Notes: a model not told the origin generated them from the letters alone. A DNA stretch of 64,000 nt from Floccularia luteovirens (GCA_009739215.1 VSJF01000011.1:372001-436000), one strand, 5' to 3'; counted from the first letter of the stretch, positions 23,870 through 36,678 are shown. A program made the numbers and translations.

Positions 23870-25904
23870 TCAAGGATAAGAGCTTATAAAGATGTTCGGA
23901 TATTCCTCGACTGCACTATCTAACGCCTCCTTTTCCAGATCCGATGATCGACCACCCATGGACATGGGTGATACAACTTCCCGCCCTACCAGTTTGCTCC
24001 AATCCTCGATCGCAATTGGTTCAAGAATCTTGGAAGCCCGACCAGATTTACCCAGATATGCGTCTAGCGCATTCAAAAACTCCGTTGCATGATGTACACC
24101 AGAAGCATTAGGAATTGTGTTCATGATGAGGGGATACACATGGACCATACCATGCACGCAAGCCTCCACCTGTAATGCAGGAATCTCCGCCGTAGATCTA
24201 CTTAACCACATTTCGAGCTCGTGTATAATGTCAAATGAAAGATCAACGTGTTCTGTGTGCCGGTGTGATGAAAGAACCAAGTGTAGAATTTTCCAGAATG
24301 AGTCAATGTGAGTGACGGCTATATTATTATTACTTTGAACAAGGTGTTTGATGGACATGAAGAATTTAGAGATTGTTTCTTTAAGAATATACTTGTCAGA
24401 TTACCAAACATACCATACAGCAAGAAAATGGACATACCCGCTGGGAGACTGAAAATATCATGAGTAGGCCAATGTGAAAAGGGATAGACGACATGTGAGT
24501 TTATAACACGAATAACAAGCTCCAAGTGTGCAGATGCTAACTCTGGATAGTTGCTTCTGTGCAGCTCCAAGAAGAACGCAGAAACAATATCCCTCAGTTG
24601 GATTTCAGTAGCAGGTCCGATCCGCTCAAGTATCTTTTCTAAGCTGTCATGATCTTCCGTATAGCGAAACTTCAAAATTTGTATCGACAGTTTCGAAGGA
24701 AGGCTTCTGATGCAGGAGTACGACATGCGCACATGTTTTACGCTTTCGCTATACTTTTTGTTGACCCAACGTAAAGCATTGACAATGTCTGGGCTCTTCG
24801 AGTCCGTATCGTCTGATCCTTTGCGGCGTCTCCACCACCAGATGTCGTAATATGCCCAACTCAAGTTAGTCGACAATTCCCAGCACCTGCTGCGCTCCTG
24901 GACGCGGCCGATTCCCTCCTGGGGTTTAGGTTTGGACGTTGTACAACAAATGATCACTGTTAATATGCGATGAACCATCCAAGACTGCGGAGACTTGAAT
25001 GGGCATTGTGGTACACACAGTCTTTCATCTACCGTCCAGAGTAGCTGAAAACTTGGAAGTATCGATGTTATGAGAGTAAATCCAACAGCTAGACCTGCTG
25101 CTATTGTTACGAAGATGGCGACAGTGCGGTCAACCGACCAGAGAAAGTCAAGGAGACCAATGAAAAACAGCACCAGTGATATGTGCAAGAGCACTGGGAG
25201 AAAGTAGAGGATTTTGAATACCCCCCAGAATTTCAATCCTTCCAAGCGCATCTGACGAACCGCAATAGCGTCTTTGTGGGGGAGCGTAGTGTCTTTTGTG
25301 AATTCTCGCAGCCATTGCATGCAAAGAATACAGACTAGTGCGGTGCCAAGACTGCAAGTCAGGCTCAAGAAGTGAAGGACGTTGATTCGCACTGAGGACG
25401 GTGTTGGAACAAAAGGCTGGGGTTGCAAAGCTGAGAACGGAGGGGCTGGGTTTGGTGATCCCATGGTGCTAAGCTGCACGGAGAGTTGGTTGAGTATCGC
25501 GATGGTTGTGTCCGTAGGATGGCGAAAGCTGTCACAACAGCGGAAAATAAACCTGCCTGATTTGGGTAATGAGTCCTTTCGAAAGTATTCAAAAAAAATA
25601 CACAGTAGCTTACGAAGACCAGTAAAAATTCTACCTCCTTTGTCCAGGCTTCGACCAATTCTTTGTCATATTTCTGGATTGTTTCGAAGCATTTTTCCCA
25701 AGCATCCTCATCTTTGTCGAAGTTATGGGTATATTTGTCGCCGCACTTCCATGCACTGGCATTACCCTGTAAATCGCTGGGTTAGTGGAAGTTTAGCTGG
25801 ATATGATTGTCAATAATTACGCTCGTGCTTCCTTTCCCTTGAAACGACTGATTATCACAAGGGTCCGTTTCACTTTTATGCGAATCAATTGGCTTGTTAG
25901 ACAT
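23870..25904 (-). pseudogene. DUF6535 multi-pass membrane protein gene with two frame breaks
   Basis: Minus-strand exons begin 25904-25821 (MSNKPIDSHKSE), 25766-25614 (ending DAWEKCFETIQKYDKELVE...LLVF) and 25556 onward (AGLFSAVVTAF), the classic DUF6535 start. Transmembrane segments follow (HFLSLTCSLGTALVCILCMQ, then ILYFLPVLLHISLVLFFIGL and AIFVTIAAGLAVGFTLITSI) with a long cytoplasmic tail ending at 23870. Near 25517-25528 the frame changes between AVVTAF and HPTDTTIAIL, with about ten family residues absent. Near 24391-24410 it changes again before KYILKETISKFFM. A cryptic 92-nt intron could skip the second break but not the first. The family is Agaricomycete-specific with no known function. 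The full reading frame is probably dead or misassembled. Confidence 0.75.
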
Positions 25905-26810
25905 GTTTTTCTGAATAAATCGTAAGGGGGAGTGTTCAAGCTGATGCAAGTTTACGGGGCATTCTCCACGTCTCCCTTAAGATCTCTCATTGCTGTGATC
26001 ACATGGAGTAATTTTTACTTCTGTCGGGACAACAATGACCTCCTGGGTAGGTTTTCTTAGAGTCTGCTCCACATCACAGTGAGTGAATACACACCTGTAC
26101 CGAAGAACCATAATTGGGAAAATTAAGAGTTGCGATATTTTTGAATCAATTCCCACTTGACAATCATATCACTGCTGATTTGGGCGGAGATTTAATATCG
26201 AGCAAGCCCAAAGGTATTTAGTAATGACTTGAAATTGACGCAAATGGGGTATCAGGCCTCAGGCCTTCAGGGCGCAAACAGTAGTCGGAATCTATCACCA
26301 CATCATGTTGCAGAAGAACTGAAATATTGAAAGCTCGTTCTCTTTACCTGTGATGGACTTTGAAATATTCGGTCACACTTGCAGATATAAATTGATCGAC
26401 GAAATCTGTCACCGAGTAAATATATCCCAAGATGGTTAAATAAGATTGATCAAGCTAGATGACGGTACACTTCCATTGTAAAAAATATGTATTTGTGTGA
26501 ATGTAAATGGAGACAGCATCAATCCCATGACCAAAATGCGGGACCGACTGCTGTATGTAGGATTAAAAAAACGGAAGGGTGTCTTGGTCATTGTATGTAT
26601 TCCAATGTCACTGAAGTTTCTCCCACAGATACTCAGTCGGGGTACCTGGTAATGACATGCATTATGTACAAATTCGCGCCGCTGGTTTCTAATGTGAACG
26701 CCCGGAAGAATTGTGGGAACTGATTGCCAAAACCATTTCATTTTGACCGGGGAGCTGCGTTTTTTTTGCCGTTAGGACAAGGAAAGTTTGGGTGGTGACA
26801 AGTATCATTG
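25905..26810. other. Intergenic, about 0.9 kb
   Basis: Frames near 26436-26741 occur on both strands without motifs. Nothing could be assigned. Confidence 0.35.
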
Positions 26811-28124
26811 TCATCGTGATATGCCTCTTTTGGATACTACATCCTTAGACTGGACACGCACCACGCCTTTTGCGCAACTTGATGCCAGTGCCATGAGCAT
26901 ATCGTCCACAACTCCTTGACACAGATGGTGCAGTTCAAGAACCAAATGACGTAGCGATGTGAATTTGGGATGGGCCAGTACTGCATCGAGCGCGCGCCAA
27001 TCATCTATATCAAACCCGACATTGGTCATACGCAAGGCCATGATGACTTCCTCGAGCGGCGCTTGAGGCGGAAGCGACGCCAACAGACGTACGAACCATA
27101 ACACCGAGCTTTGTTGTTTCCCAGCAAAGTCTACGACCGTTAAACCCATGTGGAGCGATTTCAAGTTAGTGAAGGACCCCAGATCAACGTCTAAGGAAAA
27201 AGGCTTGGCACAGAAGGCTGATCATGTCCCAATATAAATTAGAGTAAGCTCTTGATTCGGACTTTAGAAGGCTTACTCACGAATTGAAAAGTCATTCGCA
27301 AGTGAGAGGTGGGTTAACGAATTAATGCTGAGCTTTTGAGTTTCCACAATCTTAATCAAGGGGCCAAGTTCACAAATGTTAATTGTGGGGAGGTGGAGCA
27401 TCCGCAGGTGGGTAAGGTCCATTGCGGCCAGAAACGAAGTATGCCATTCACCTGCAGTGGAGAGAGTCAAGTCTTCGATTTGATGGTTCGGGTAGCGATC
27501 AGGCTTGGCGGGGTCTGTACCCAAGAGCCAAACTGAAGACAGAGTAAGGTTCTTAAGCCCTGTGCATTCGTCGAATAGTAATGACACTTCTGTAGGACAA
27601 TGAAACGCGATATTTTTCAATTTTATGTGTCTCATAGAAGGCAGTCGAAAGGCGTTTAAGAGAGAATCTCTCAAAGTTCTTGGCATATGTGACCAGACGC
27701 GTCGGGGGCCATCTTGAAAGCCGAGTGACAACGACTTTAGCCGGATGAGCTTCTGAAGAACCAGTCCGAGCGTTTCTTCCTCCATTACCCAAGGGGGGCC
27801 ATTCATCGAAGGACCTTCCCAAGTTTTCAACTGTGGAAACACGCGACCATCAACAACTTCTAGTTTGCGCACGTATGGAGCGAGATGAGGGGCTGAGTGA
27901 AGGAGTGCATAGAATTTTTTGCACATACAGACTTGACGTGATCTGGAGAGTAGTGCGGGGTTCTGGACGTCAGGGAAGGGTAAGAGACGAATGTTAGCGA
28001 ACAGATGTGTACGCGAAGAGTGCAAAAAAGCTCTTGAGGCAGCAGCACACACTCTAAGTGAGGAAGGGTGGTCATGTAATTCGTTTACTATAGTCTCCAG
28101 GATTTCCAGGGGGATATATGACAT
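26811..28124 (-). CDS. F-box-like protein with leucine-rich C-terminus
   Basis: Two exons (28124-27281 and 27217-26811) join in phase to 416 residues. The N-terminus MSYIPLEILETIVNELHDHP followed by CAAASRAFLHSSRTHLF is the typical Agaricomycete F-box-like start, which would bind Skp1 in an SCF ligase. The rest has irregular leucine-rich segments (LKSLSLGF, LKNLTLSSVWL, LRHLVLELHHL) suited to substrate recognition. Such genes are numerous and fast-evolving in mushrooms. The substrate cannot be inferred, and no defects are visible. Confidence 0.75.
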
Positions 28125-29930
28125 GGCGGGGTAGTGTGGGGGTAAGCAACTATGCGTAGCCTACTTTATAATTGTGGGGTGTAAGGCCAAGAGTAAGTGG
28201 GCACGAGGAGGTGGGAGTACATACCGCTTATAAACCATATGACAAGATCCGTTGTTCATTTGTTAAACGTAAAAGGCCGGAGCATGGCAAAGGCCATGGG
28301 TTTCCATTAACCTTCACACTAATGACAGAACCCAGAGTCACGAGCACAGCTAAGTACCACACATGTCATAGAATCAGATCAAGCCATTAAACTATATCAT
28401 TGCATACCTACGTTATGCACCGAAGGTAGCTGAAAGAAGGCGAGGTAGCGAGAGCGGGGCAACTCCTATAATAAATGGTGCTTAGTTTAGACAGGGGCGG
28501 TATACTTTTTTCATGTAATAGCCACGGGACCGCACAGGCTTATTAGACAAGTCACCAGGTCAAATTTCGACAGTGCCATTCATGCTGTTCGTCAAAACAC
28601 GATGACATTAGTAGAACACCATGTACATATGTACCTGGAAATTCTAGAAATTCTGGAGTTTTTGTTTGCATTGTTTATGGTCGACATCGAGTGCCTGACG
28701 TTGCTAATGCAACGCTGTTAGAAGGTGTGCTACAATTACTTAAAAGTGTAAGTATAGCAGATTCTAGGATTAATTAGTGCAGCAAAAACTGTAGATCTGA
28801 AGGGCTGAAGTAGTAGCATTATTGATGATGACGTAGAAGTTTGATAGGAGACTAGGTGACATGTAGCTCGTATAGTCGTCGTGGTGGGTATCATTCGGCA
28901 CGGTTTGGAGGATGCCGTGTTAAGCCCGTAGTGACAGGTGAGATTCAACTTTTTCCGCGCTGGTGAGAAAGGGATCAAAAGACAGGGTAAGTCCAGCAAT
29001 CGATAGAAGCTTGGAGTAACGCGAGGAGACCTATGTGTATAAATATCGTCGCGGGTGGTTGCGTTTGTGACAGATACAGAAAAGTAGGGGTATCAACGCT
29101 GCTCAAGTACAGTTTCATCACAAGGGCTCACATGAGCCATAGATTCAAACGACAGTCTGGCGGAGTATAAGAGCTTCCGACATCAAGTTTGAGGGATGAA
29201 CGTCATGAAAGGATACCGATTCACCCTGGCAATCACAGAGAAAGGTACAGCTTGTGAAATACCTGTAGGAAGTTTGATGCGCATCGTAACCAATGTCGTA
29301 CAATGTCAGTAATGCGATGATTGTGGAGACAAGCGGAGTCCTATGAGATTTGGTCGGAGAAAGGAGAGTGAGCTGAAGCCCATGAACGCGCCAAATTGGT
29401 AGATAAGGCCAATAAGATAACAGCCGCTGCACTGTACAACAGCAAGACTGGCAAGATTGTTAAATGATTTTGTGATTAAAGATATGTCGATGGTGTTGAG
29501 GATGGTGCACGGGCGTTTCGGACTGGCCAATAAGGTTCAGATTCGCACGTGTCGTCTCGCCCCAAGTCAACAACAGCGGTCCTGCGGTTCTTCTCCTCCG
29601 ATATCCTGCTTTTTGCCAGCCTGTCCCAACGCCTTGCTGCCCCTTCCCCTCCTGCCTCCCTCATTCAGCACACTAGGCTGGGAGAGCATCTTTAGCTCTC
29701 ATTTGCCACCTTTTTGAGTCCAAGAGCGGACCTCGTCCAAGTCTGAGCGGCGACGAGAGCGGAAGCTCGCGGTTTGAGTCGGAGTGAGCTTTTTTCTTAC
29801 TCATCTAATTCACTTGTATTCTCTTCATTTTCTTCTTTTCTCTCATCTTCAATCAATCTCTCATTATGTTTCTCTTCTTCAACTGCTCTAGCTCATCGCT
29901 ACCCACGTTTGTCTCACTTTCTCACATACA
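28125..29930. other. Intergenic, about 1.8 kb, with CT-rich leader near its end
   Basis: Frames here overlap on both strands and lack motifs. A pyrimidine-rich tract at about 29790-29900 precedes the next gene and is probably its core promoter/5' leader. A short inverted repeat (GAGAGC/GCTCTC) lies near 29680-29700. Confidence 0.4.
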
Positions 29931-31241
29931 ATGGCCACCATGACCGAGCAGCCCAAGTCGACCCCTCAAAATGACCACGCCTATCCCCCTCCTGTCGTTC
30001 AGTACCCTCACCAGCCATTCAATGGCTCTGGATACCCACCACCAGGTCCCCCCAGCGCCTACCCTCCTTTCTTTACTTACCCACCTCCTCCCGATGGAAA
30101 TCATCCAGAGAACGGCCAGAATGGCGCTCCTTCTGGTCCTTCCTATATGATGGCGTTCCCCCCTCCTCCTCATGGCATGGTATATGCGTATCCTCCCCCT
30201 CCTCAAGGCCAGGGTGAGTAGCGTCATCTTCACACTTTATTTGACTCATTATCTCGGCAGGATTTGCTCCTGCGCCGGCACCACAGTTGCCTCCCTTGCG
30301 CCCGAAACGTAAACAAGTGAAGATGGCCGTATGTATCTCGTTAGATCAATCAATCCACAGATGTTGATGATTATTTGATCTCACAACAGTGCACTAATTG
30401 TGCTGCTGCTTGCAAGCGTTGCGATGAGAATCGTCCTTGTGAACGTTGCCAGAAGTATGGTATATCAGATACTTGCGTTGATGGACAGAGGAAGGAGAGG
30501 AAGAAGGGCATCAAACGTGGGCCCTACAGGACAAAAACGAAAACTGCAGCAGAAAGTTCGGCGGCTTACTCAGGTATGTCTTTAGATGCGTTTACTCACT
30601 ATACCTTAGCTGAGATATGGCTAGGTGAATGGCCACCCAGCACTGGCGTTCAGTCGCCACCGTCTGCCGCAACTACTACTGCAGCGATACACGCTGTCGC
30701 ACATCAATTTGGTGCCCCAGAAGGGTACTATCAAATCTATTATCCTCCAGGTCCTTACCTCCCTCCCCCTCCCGACGGTCACGACGGCTCGGCCACTGCC
30801 GCCCATCCCGGCGGCCAACCCCCCATCCTACCTTTCTACATTCATCCAGGGGCTTATCCTCCATTTCCACACTACCCCGCGGTATACCAGCCTCCGCCCG
30901 GCCAGGGGCAGCAGCTCCCTGGGCAAGAACAACAAACGACTATGGACCCGAGTGCCGCTGCTGGCATGAAGAAAAATGACGATATAGGGGCAACCGGAGG
31001 AGACGGTGGGGGTGGTGTGGAACCTGCTGCTGTTCAAGGGAAAAAGAGGCGTGCTGGCAAAAGTGGAGACGAGAAAAAAGGGAAGAAGGCAAAGACTGCT
31101 CGTGCCTCCACTAATGGTAATGGTGATCTGGCTGGAGATAAAGAAAAGGAGAAGGAAAAGAATGGAGAGAAGGGACGAGAGCTAGGGGGCCCCCACGAGA
31201 CTGCACAGAATCAGGGTGAAGGTGATACGAGCACTGCTTAG
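29931..31241 (+). CDS. Zn(2)Cys(6) fungal transcription factor
   Basis: Four exons (29931-30213, 30261-30328, 30390-30573, 30625-31241) give 383 residues. A proline/tyrosine-rich N-terminus with repeated YPPP leads to a basic linker (RPKRKQVKM). The binuclear cluster CTNCAAACKRCDENRPCERC...C follows, then a strongly basic tail (RKERKKGIKRGPYRTK) that should contact DNA. The rest is again proline-rich, with a C-terminal lysine-rich nuclear-localisation-like region. Family proteins bind CGG-type half sites. Targets cannot be predicted, and no fungal-specific middle homology domain is visible. The last intron (30574-30624) is 51 nt without a stop, so its retention keeps the frame. Confidence 0.85.
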
Positions 31242-32060
31242 GTTCTATACAGTGATGTGCGATGTTTGACTTGTGAGTAGTTGGCCCTTCTGTCCTATAC
31301 CCGCATACTCATTACTTTCAATGATGTATATAGTTTAATTCATTGGACTTTATCTGCCATATTTTGATGGCAACTATACACACAATGTTGCAATGGTTTG
31401 ATTCTAATTTTTTTAACAATACCCAAAGCTTATACATGGGTATCCGCTGGCTGTTTGACCTTCAATGGGGCCCTCATGTGGCATTACAGGATAGGCTGCA
31501 TGCTGACCCTGTTGCTGCCAGTCTAACAACCACAGGAAAGTCAATTTTATTCTGTTCTATTTCATTTTTTCCCTTCCATCCATACTTGATATGATTGTTG
31601 TTAAATTTTTGTGATGCACCCTTGTAGAAAGACCTGCCTTCTCATAAATTGATGCCATGATATATTTGACTTGTTTCCTTTTCAAAAATATGTTCAGAAC
31701 TCCGTTACTTGTCTATTGAAATCTTTACACACCTATCCCTTTCATGTTAACCTTGATTTTCTGTTTGTTGTTGAATTTCAGTTACTTTTATGGTGTACTT
31801 GTATCATGGAGATGACCGAGGTGTAAATGTTAAACAAGACTTGTATACATAAATGAATCTGAATTCTATTTTAAAACCTAGTGGGATTCTCATCTTTTGT
31901 GTTCGGGCCATTAATTTTGGCGTGGCATAAGTTATGCAAATTTACTAGTAGATAAATATGATTCTACGTGATACGAAACATAATGCGGCTACTCAATGGT
32001 ATTACTTTGTGGACGAATTAAACGAAACCTCTCGGTATAAAAGAAGAATGCTGTCCGCTA
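31242..32060. other. Intergenic, convergent 3' flanks
   Basis: AT-rich 3' regions of the Zn2Cys6 gene and the HMG-box gene. No gene, RNA or repeat was recognised. Confidence 0.4.
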
Positions 32061-33410
32061 TCATTCCAAAGACCAGACACGTCCATCCCAATTAAACCTA
32101 TCAAAAGGGTCCACAGGCGTCGGTAAACGAGGTGGCATGGGAGTACACTGATCGTATAGGAAAGGCTGTACAATATTAGGGTATGTGACTGCCTCAATAT
32201 TGCCGCCGCTTACAATTCCAGATCGCGATGCAACACGATGCATCGGTTGGAAATATGCGGGTAGGTTTCGGTTGAAGTTCGAAGTGAAATCCTGAATACT
32301 ATGATCCCCATAAATAGGATAGTACGTGGGGGGTGATTGATGTTCCATAAGTGGAACAATGTATGCTTCAGAGTTCGAGTTTGGCAACTGAAAACCAGCT
32401 TCAGTTGGGCACATCGAGTCGTTCTGTGTTTGTTTAGGTCGAAATCAGCTTTATATAACTAAGTAGCGAAAAAAGGATGCTTGTACTGACCTGGTGCAAA
32501 AACGTCCGAGATGGAGCAATACAGTTACCGACGTCTAATGGTGGAAGTAGAGGGCTACGAAATGGAGCGGCCTCGATTCCGACAGATACTATTTGAGGGC
32601 TCTCATCACTAAAATCTTGGCCCGTGCTATTTGGCATGGAAGCCTGTTTGTGTCCATCAATTTTCTTCTCAGGTTCTTCATTGGATAGCTTCATGCTCTT
32701 GACAGCATCAGCTAACTCGATGCCTTGCTTGCCATTCAAGAGGAGTTCTGCTACCTGTCGGCAGCGTAACAGCTCATCAGCTCCGTTCCTTTTCACGTTG
32801 CGTTTCACTGGCTTCTTTGCGCGAGGGCCAGGACTAAAACGGTAGTCAGGATACCTACGAATGTGCTCGAGCTTTTCTTGTGCGGCTTTGTGTCGCCACA
32901 CGTCCTTATCGGATTCGGACATCTGATTCCAGCAGTGCGCGACGATACGACTGATGTGTCGATGGTCACGTTCCACGCTACGCGTGATTTTCTCGCCGGC
33001 CCAGAATTCGGAACGAAAAATCATGAAAGCGTTGCGTGGACGGGGCACACGGTTCGCTCCTCTTCGCCTAGGTACAAGATCGTTGATTTGTCCACGAGAT
33101 GGAATAATCGAAGAGTGTGTCCCCAAAGAGAATTCAGTATTGTCTGTAGGTGTAGGTGGGAAGGAGGCTGCTGTTACAGGAGAAGTCGGCGATACTGATG
33201 GGCTCGGAGAATTTAGGTGGACCAATCTGGTCATACCTGTTGCGGTATTCAAGAAGAGCTGTGGTTGTATATCCGAGTTATATAAAATCTGTTGAACACC
33301 TGCAAAGCAAACTAGGTTAGACACAAAGGATGTGTAGGTCATTTAGTTATTCTGAAGTCACCCTCAAATTCTGGATACTGGAGTTCATCCTGGAATACGG
33401 ACATTGGCAT
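32061..33410 (-). CDS. HMG-box (MATA_HMG type) transcription factor
   Basis: Three exons on the minus strand (33410-33362, 33299-32491, 32423-32061) join in phase to 406 residues, starting MPMSVFQDELQYPEFE. The HMG box runs from VPRPRNAFMIFRSEFW through RDHRHISRIVAHCWNQM to WRHKAAQEKLEHIRRYPDY, followed by a basic segment (RAKKPVKRNVKRNG). This matches the sequence-specific MATA/SOX-like class used in Agaricomycete developmental regulators. The HMG helix positions look intact. The C-terminal half is serine/proline-rich, likely an activation region. The mating-type locus itself is not suggested, since no pheromone, receptor or homeodomain genes lie nearby. An overlapping upstream frame precedes the start. 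Confidence 0.85.
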
Positions 33411-33465
33411 TTGGAGGCCTGAGATGTCGCTGAAGGAGCAGATCGTCTTCAAGAGTACTGTGCAT
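33385..33465 (-). promoter_or_regulatory. Overlapping uORF in the HMG-box gene leader
   Basis: An ATG at 33465-33463 opens a 26-codon frame (MHSTLEDDLL...) ending at TGA 33387-33385, overlapping the predicted main start at 33410 in another frame. If included in the transcript it would compete with main-frame initiation. Confidence 0.5.
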
Positions 33466-36400
33466 CGGAACAGTGGCTTTATAGGATGAAAGTAAATACA
33501 TGGCTGCTAATGGCATCCCTTTGACATATCACATTCGTCACGGAAGTTCAGGTACATATCACACTCGCCCAATTTGGTATAACTCAACCTCGATATAATC
33601 ACATATCACCTGTTTACAAGCACAAGTGAATGTCACAATCGAAGGGTCCCCATTTCCAAGTTGAAGATCCTGACATACCATCTTTGAGCAATAACATATC
33701 ACCAAACCGGAACCGACTATGTATAAACAACTACTGGCCACTCATACCCCAACCCAGATGGCTCAATTGAACTGCCGAACTTGTACACCCTTAGGAAATC
33801 GATGTAAACTAATTCTTTGATGTGCACCAGATGTCATATTTCCACCTTGGCGTCCTAATATAGTGAAAAACTCATTGGACAAGAAGAACCAATGCAATTC
33901 TATCTCTCCTCGGGTAACGTTGCTACGATTGGTGTTCAGATTTTCGCCACATTGTCTTATTCCTCTATGACCCTCAAAATCCTTCTATCCAGTCCCATGT
34001 CCCACCTCACTGGAACAACGCGAACGTGATGTCTACTCGGCCTATGGTTTCCATTGTAGTTTGGACTGCCGTTCATGGAGTAGTGGTATTTAGCACACTT
34101 CATAACTTCCATTCCGAGACCTTTTTTTCTCTCCTCAGCAACCGAGTCGAATGTACTTGTACTCTTTATGCTCATACTCATTTAGACCTGCCCATAGTGA
34201 ACAAGATGCTATGATGGTAATTAGGGTTTGGTAGGTACGTTACTATATGCACGACAACAAGGACCTCGCAACTCCTCATTCCAATCAGATTATCAAGTTT
34301 TTGTTTACCATTTTTCTTGACTGAGGTGCAGTGGAGGGAAGTTGATAGATAAACGAATGTAATAATAATGTAGACTACGCGTCGTGTATCTACTTAAATA
34401 CTAAGGAATGTTATAGCCTTTTGGCTGTTCTAATAAATATAATACCCAAGCACTGATAAGCAGTGTTAGGCGCTACATATGGATGCGCTATGCGAGGCGC
34501 TACATGGGGCGCAGCCTTTGAGTGAGGCTGCGCATTGCTATCTACTGCGCGTTACTACCTACAACAATTTTCTGTCGAGTAGAGACTATGGTCGAAAATG
34601 GAATTAATTATCACCTGACAGAACTCCCGAAGCACACCTCCCAGTGTTTCATTGACCGGTTTGATAACGAGCAAAAGCTTTTAATTCCAACGTTTCGGGT
34701 CAGACAAGACTCAGTACTCAGCTTTTGCACACCACATGGTGCGCCGTTTAAGTATGTTATGATGAAAAACCGAGTCTCATATTCTCCAATCCAGTTTCTA
34801 GCGGTCGGGGATTGTATATTGCAAGTTGAACGGGTACCCAATCAAATTGGAGCATTCTGCGGTCTTAAAGAAGCGTTGGTTGGGAGGCACAGGGTAAATT
34901 TCCTATTTCTTAAGTCGTTACAGTACTAGAGATACAGCTGTATTGTCTGAAGAGTCTGAATAAGTACTTAGCTCACAGCAACTGGTGCATAAAATTTTAT
35001 CCAAGTGCGCTATTATGATCAACAAGATGGGCGTTTTGGTTACTTACTGGCGAGGTCATAGTAGTCAACATAACACATTCAACAAACAATCCTCTTACGA
35101 TTCAGATTAATGAAATATGAATGATAAGGTACTCACCAACTCATGCGCCTTCCGAAGCACGTCGCCTAACTTGATTGCATTCCCACATCCACGCGACTCC
35201 AAAACGGCAGGGTCATGTCGAGGCAAGTGTCAGCCCCCCTCTCCAAATGCAACGTCGTGTCGGTTCTGACTATGTAAGCGGATATATGAGAGATTGTCCA
35301 TATCCATTCTAGTAAGTACAGCCCAGCAATCATCCCTAGTCATCTACGGTAATCTTGGACAAGAATAGCTTTTGAAACTGATGTTGGTTGAGGATGAAAT
35401 TTCAAACACAGGATATTGGCTGCGCGAGGTAGTCTCGTCCCCAGACGTTCAGTGCGGTCGGTCCTGACGAACCATGCGGAGACAGTTGTACTTATAAGTC
35501 TCTCACGTCCTACTATAGATCCGACGTTGATTAAGTATCTGATGCCATCAGTTGCTATAAACATAGTATTTACTTATACAACAGCCCCAATCGTCCTTAT
35601 GAACCGTGGGGTATAAAAGGCGGTGGGTCAGTTATGGAAAAGCAAGCATATTCATTTCTATCTTTCCGTTCTACGCTCCCCCTTTTGTTTTTACATATCG
35701 GGATATGGACGTTGTTCTCACGCTACTTTGTGTACACAATTGAATTCGAAGGCTCAAGCGCCCAAGAGCAGTAATCATTGTAGTTTGCAATGACCATATC
35801 ACGCTCATGGATAGTGATCAAAAAAAGTCAAGGGAATATTAATATAAGTACAATTGCTGTCCTACTGGATCGGATATGTGCCGGAATGATTGGGACTTGG
35901 CAAAATAATTACTATCAATCACCCGCTCCCATGTAAAGCAGCCCCCACACCGAATGCTTGGAGTCACCGGTCCATTCTCGAGACGGACCATACTTAACCG
36001 TTGCTTGTTGCTTGGTTCTGTGGCACGACGAAGGATGTCCTCTGAAGGTTATATAAAGATTGCGGGATTGCAAGTACATATTTAGGGAATGAATGGCGGT
36101 ATTAACGGTGGATTTGAATGGTCCAGAGCAGTTGAAACTCAACGGAGATATGAATGGGCTCCGGGTCGACCACAACAGGTCTTAAGTGCCTCCGGAGATG
36201 TATCATCGTCGAATCGCCGAGGGACACGAATAGTCATCTTCAATTTTTTATCATGAGTATTTGATCAAGAAGGATCATGTAAGAGTAACATATGGCAGAA
36301 TCACTTATAAGCGAGGAGATTCTATGCATTAAAAACGTGCGTTTGTAAGATAACGATTTTAGTGGTTTTTGAGGGTACCTCGGGTAGTGGACCAGGTCCA

Positions 36401-36678
36401 AGCACACGGAAGACAATGAGCAGAGAACGGGCACACGTTCGCAGAATAGCAGTGGGTTAACCTCGGAAGCGGACGATCGTCGGTGAGGACGGACGGTGAA
36501 CGGGGAAGCGTGGGAAGATTAGATTGAATGATGGAGTGACTGGATCAGGACAACCAAGCCGCAAATAAGGGTGGACTTCCCAGTTTAGGACTTGCGGTCA
36601 AGTATTTGCCATCGTCCATCTCTCTCAATACTTATCTACTTCATCCTCCCCCCCTTTCTTTCCTTATCCCAACTTTAA
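33466..36678. other. Gene-poor region, about 3.2 kb
   Basis: A plus-strand frame with ATG at 34588 (MVENGINYHLTELP) runs to 34929 without a recognised domain, and its opposite strand is also open. The segment 34441-34560 is rich in short inverted and direct repeats (listed separately). The last 80 bases before TPS2 are CT-rich, typical of a strongly expressed fungal promoter. Confidence 0.35.
34509..34533. repeat. Perfect 9-bp hairpin in a repeat cluster
   Basis: GCGCAGCCT and AGGCTGCGC are separated by a 7-nt loop. Just upstream AGGCGCTACAT occurs twice, and CACTG/CAGTG form another small inverted repeat near 34450. It could be the end of a non-autonomous element; no target-site duplication was identified. 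Confidence 0.5.

Noticed and set aside
24319..24420. A 92-nt intron that would remove the second DUF6535 frame break
   Set aside because: Splice sites exist, but the skipped bases encode recognisable family residues in a shifted frame, and the first break near 25.5 kb remains. Kept as a pseudogene.
32061..33410. Mating-type (MAT) locus
   Set aside because: An HMG box alone is not diagnostic in Agaricomycetes, and no homeodomain, pheromone or receptor genes are in the window.
34500..34560. Helitron 3' end (hairpin followed by CTRR)
   Set aside because: A hairpin is present but no CTRR lies 10-12 nt downstream and no matching 5' TC end was found.
34522..34929. 135-codon plus-strand frame
   Set aside because: No domain, no supported start before 34588, no flanking exons, and the opposite strand is also open. 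Left as unassigned.
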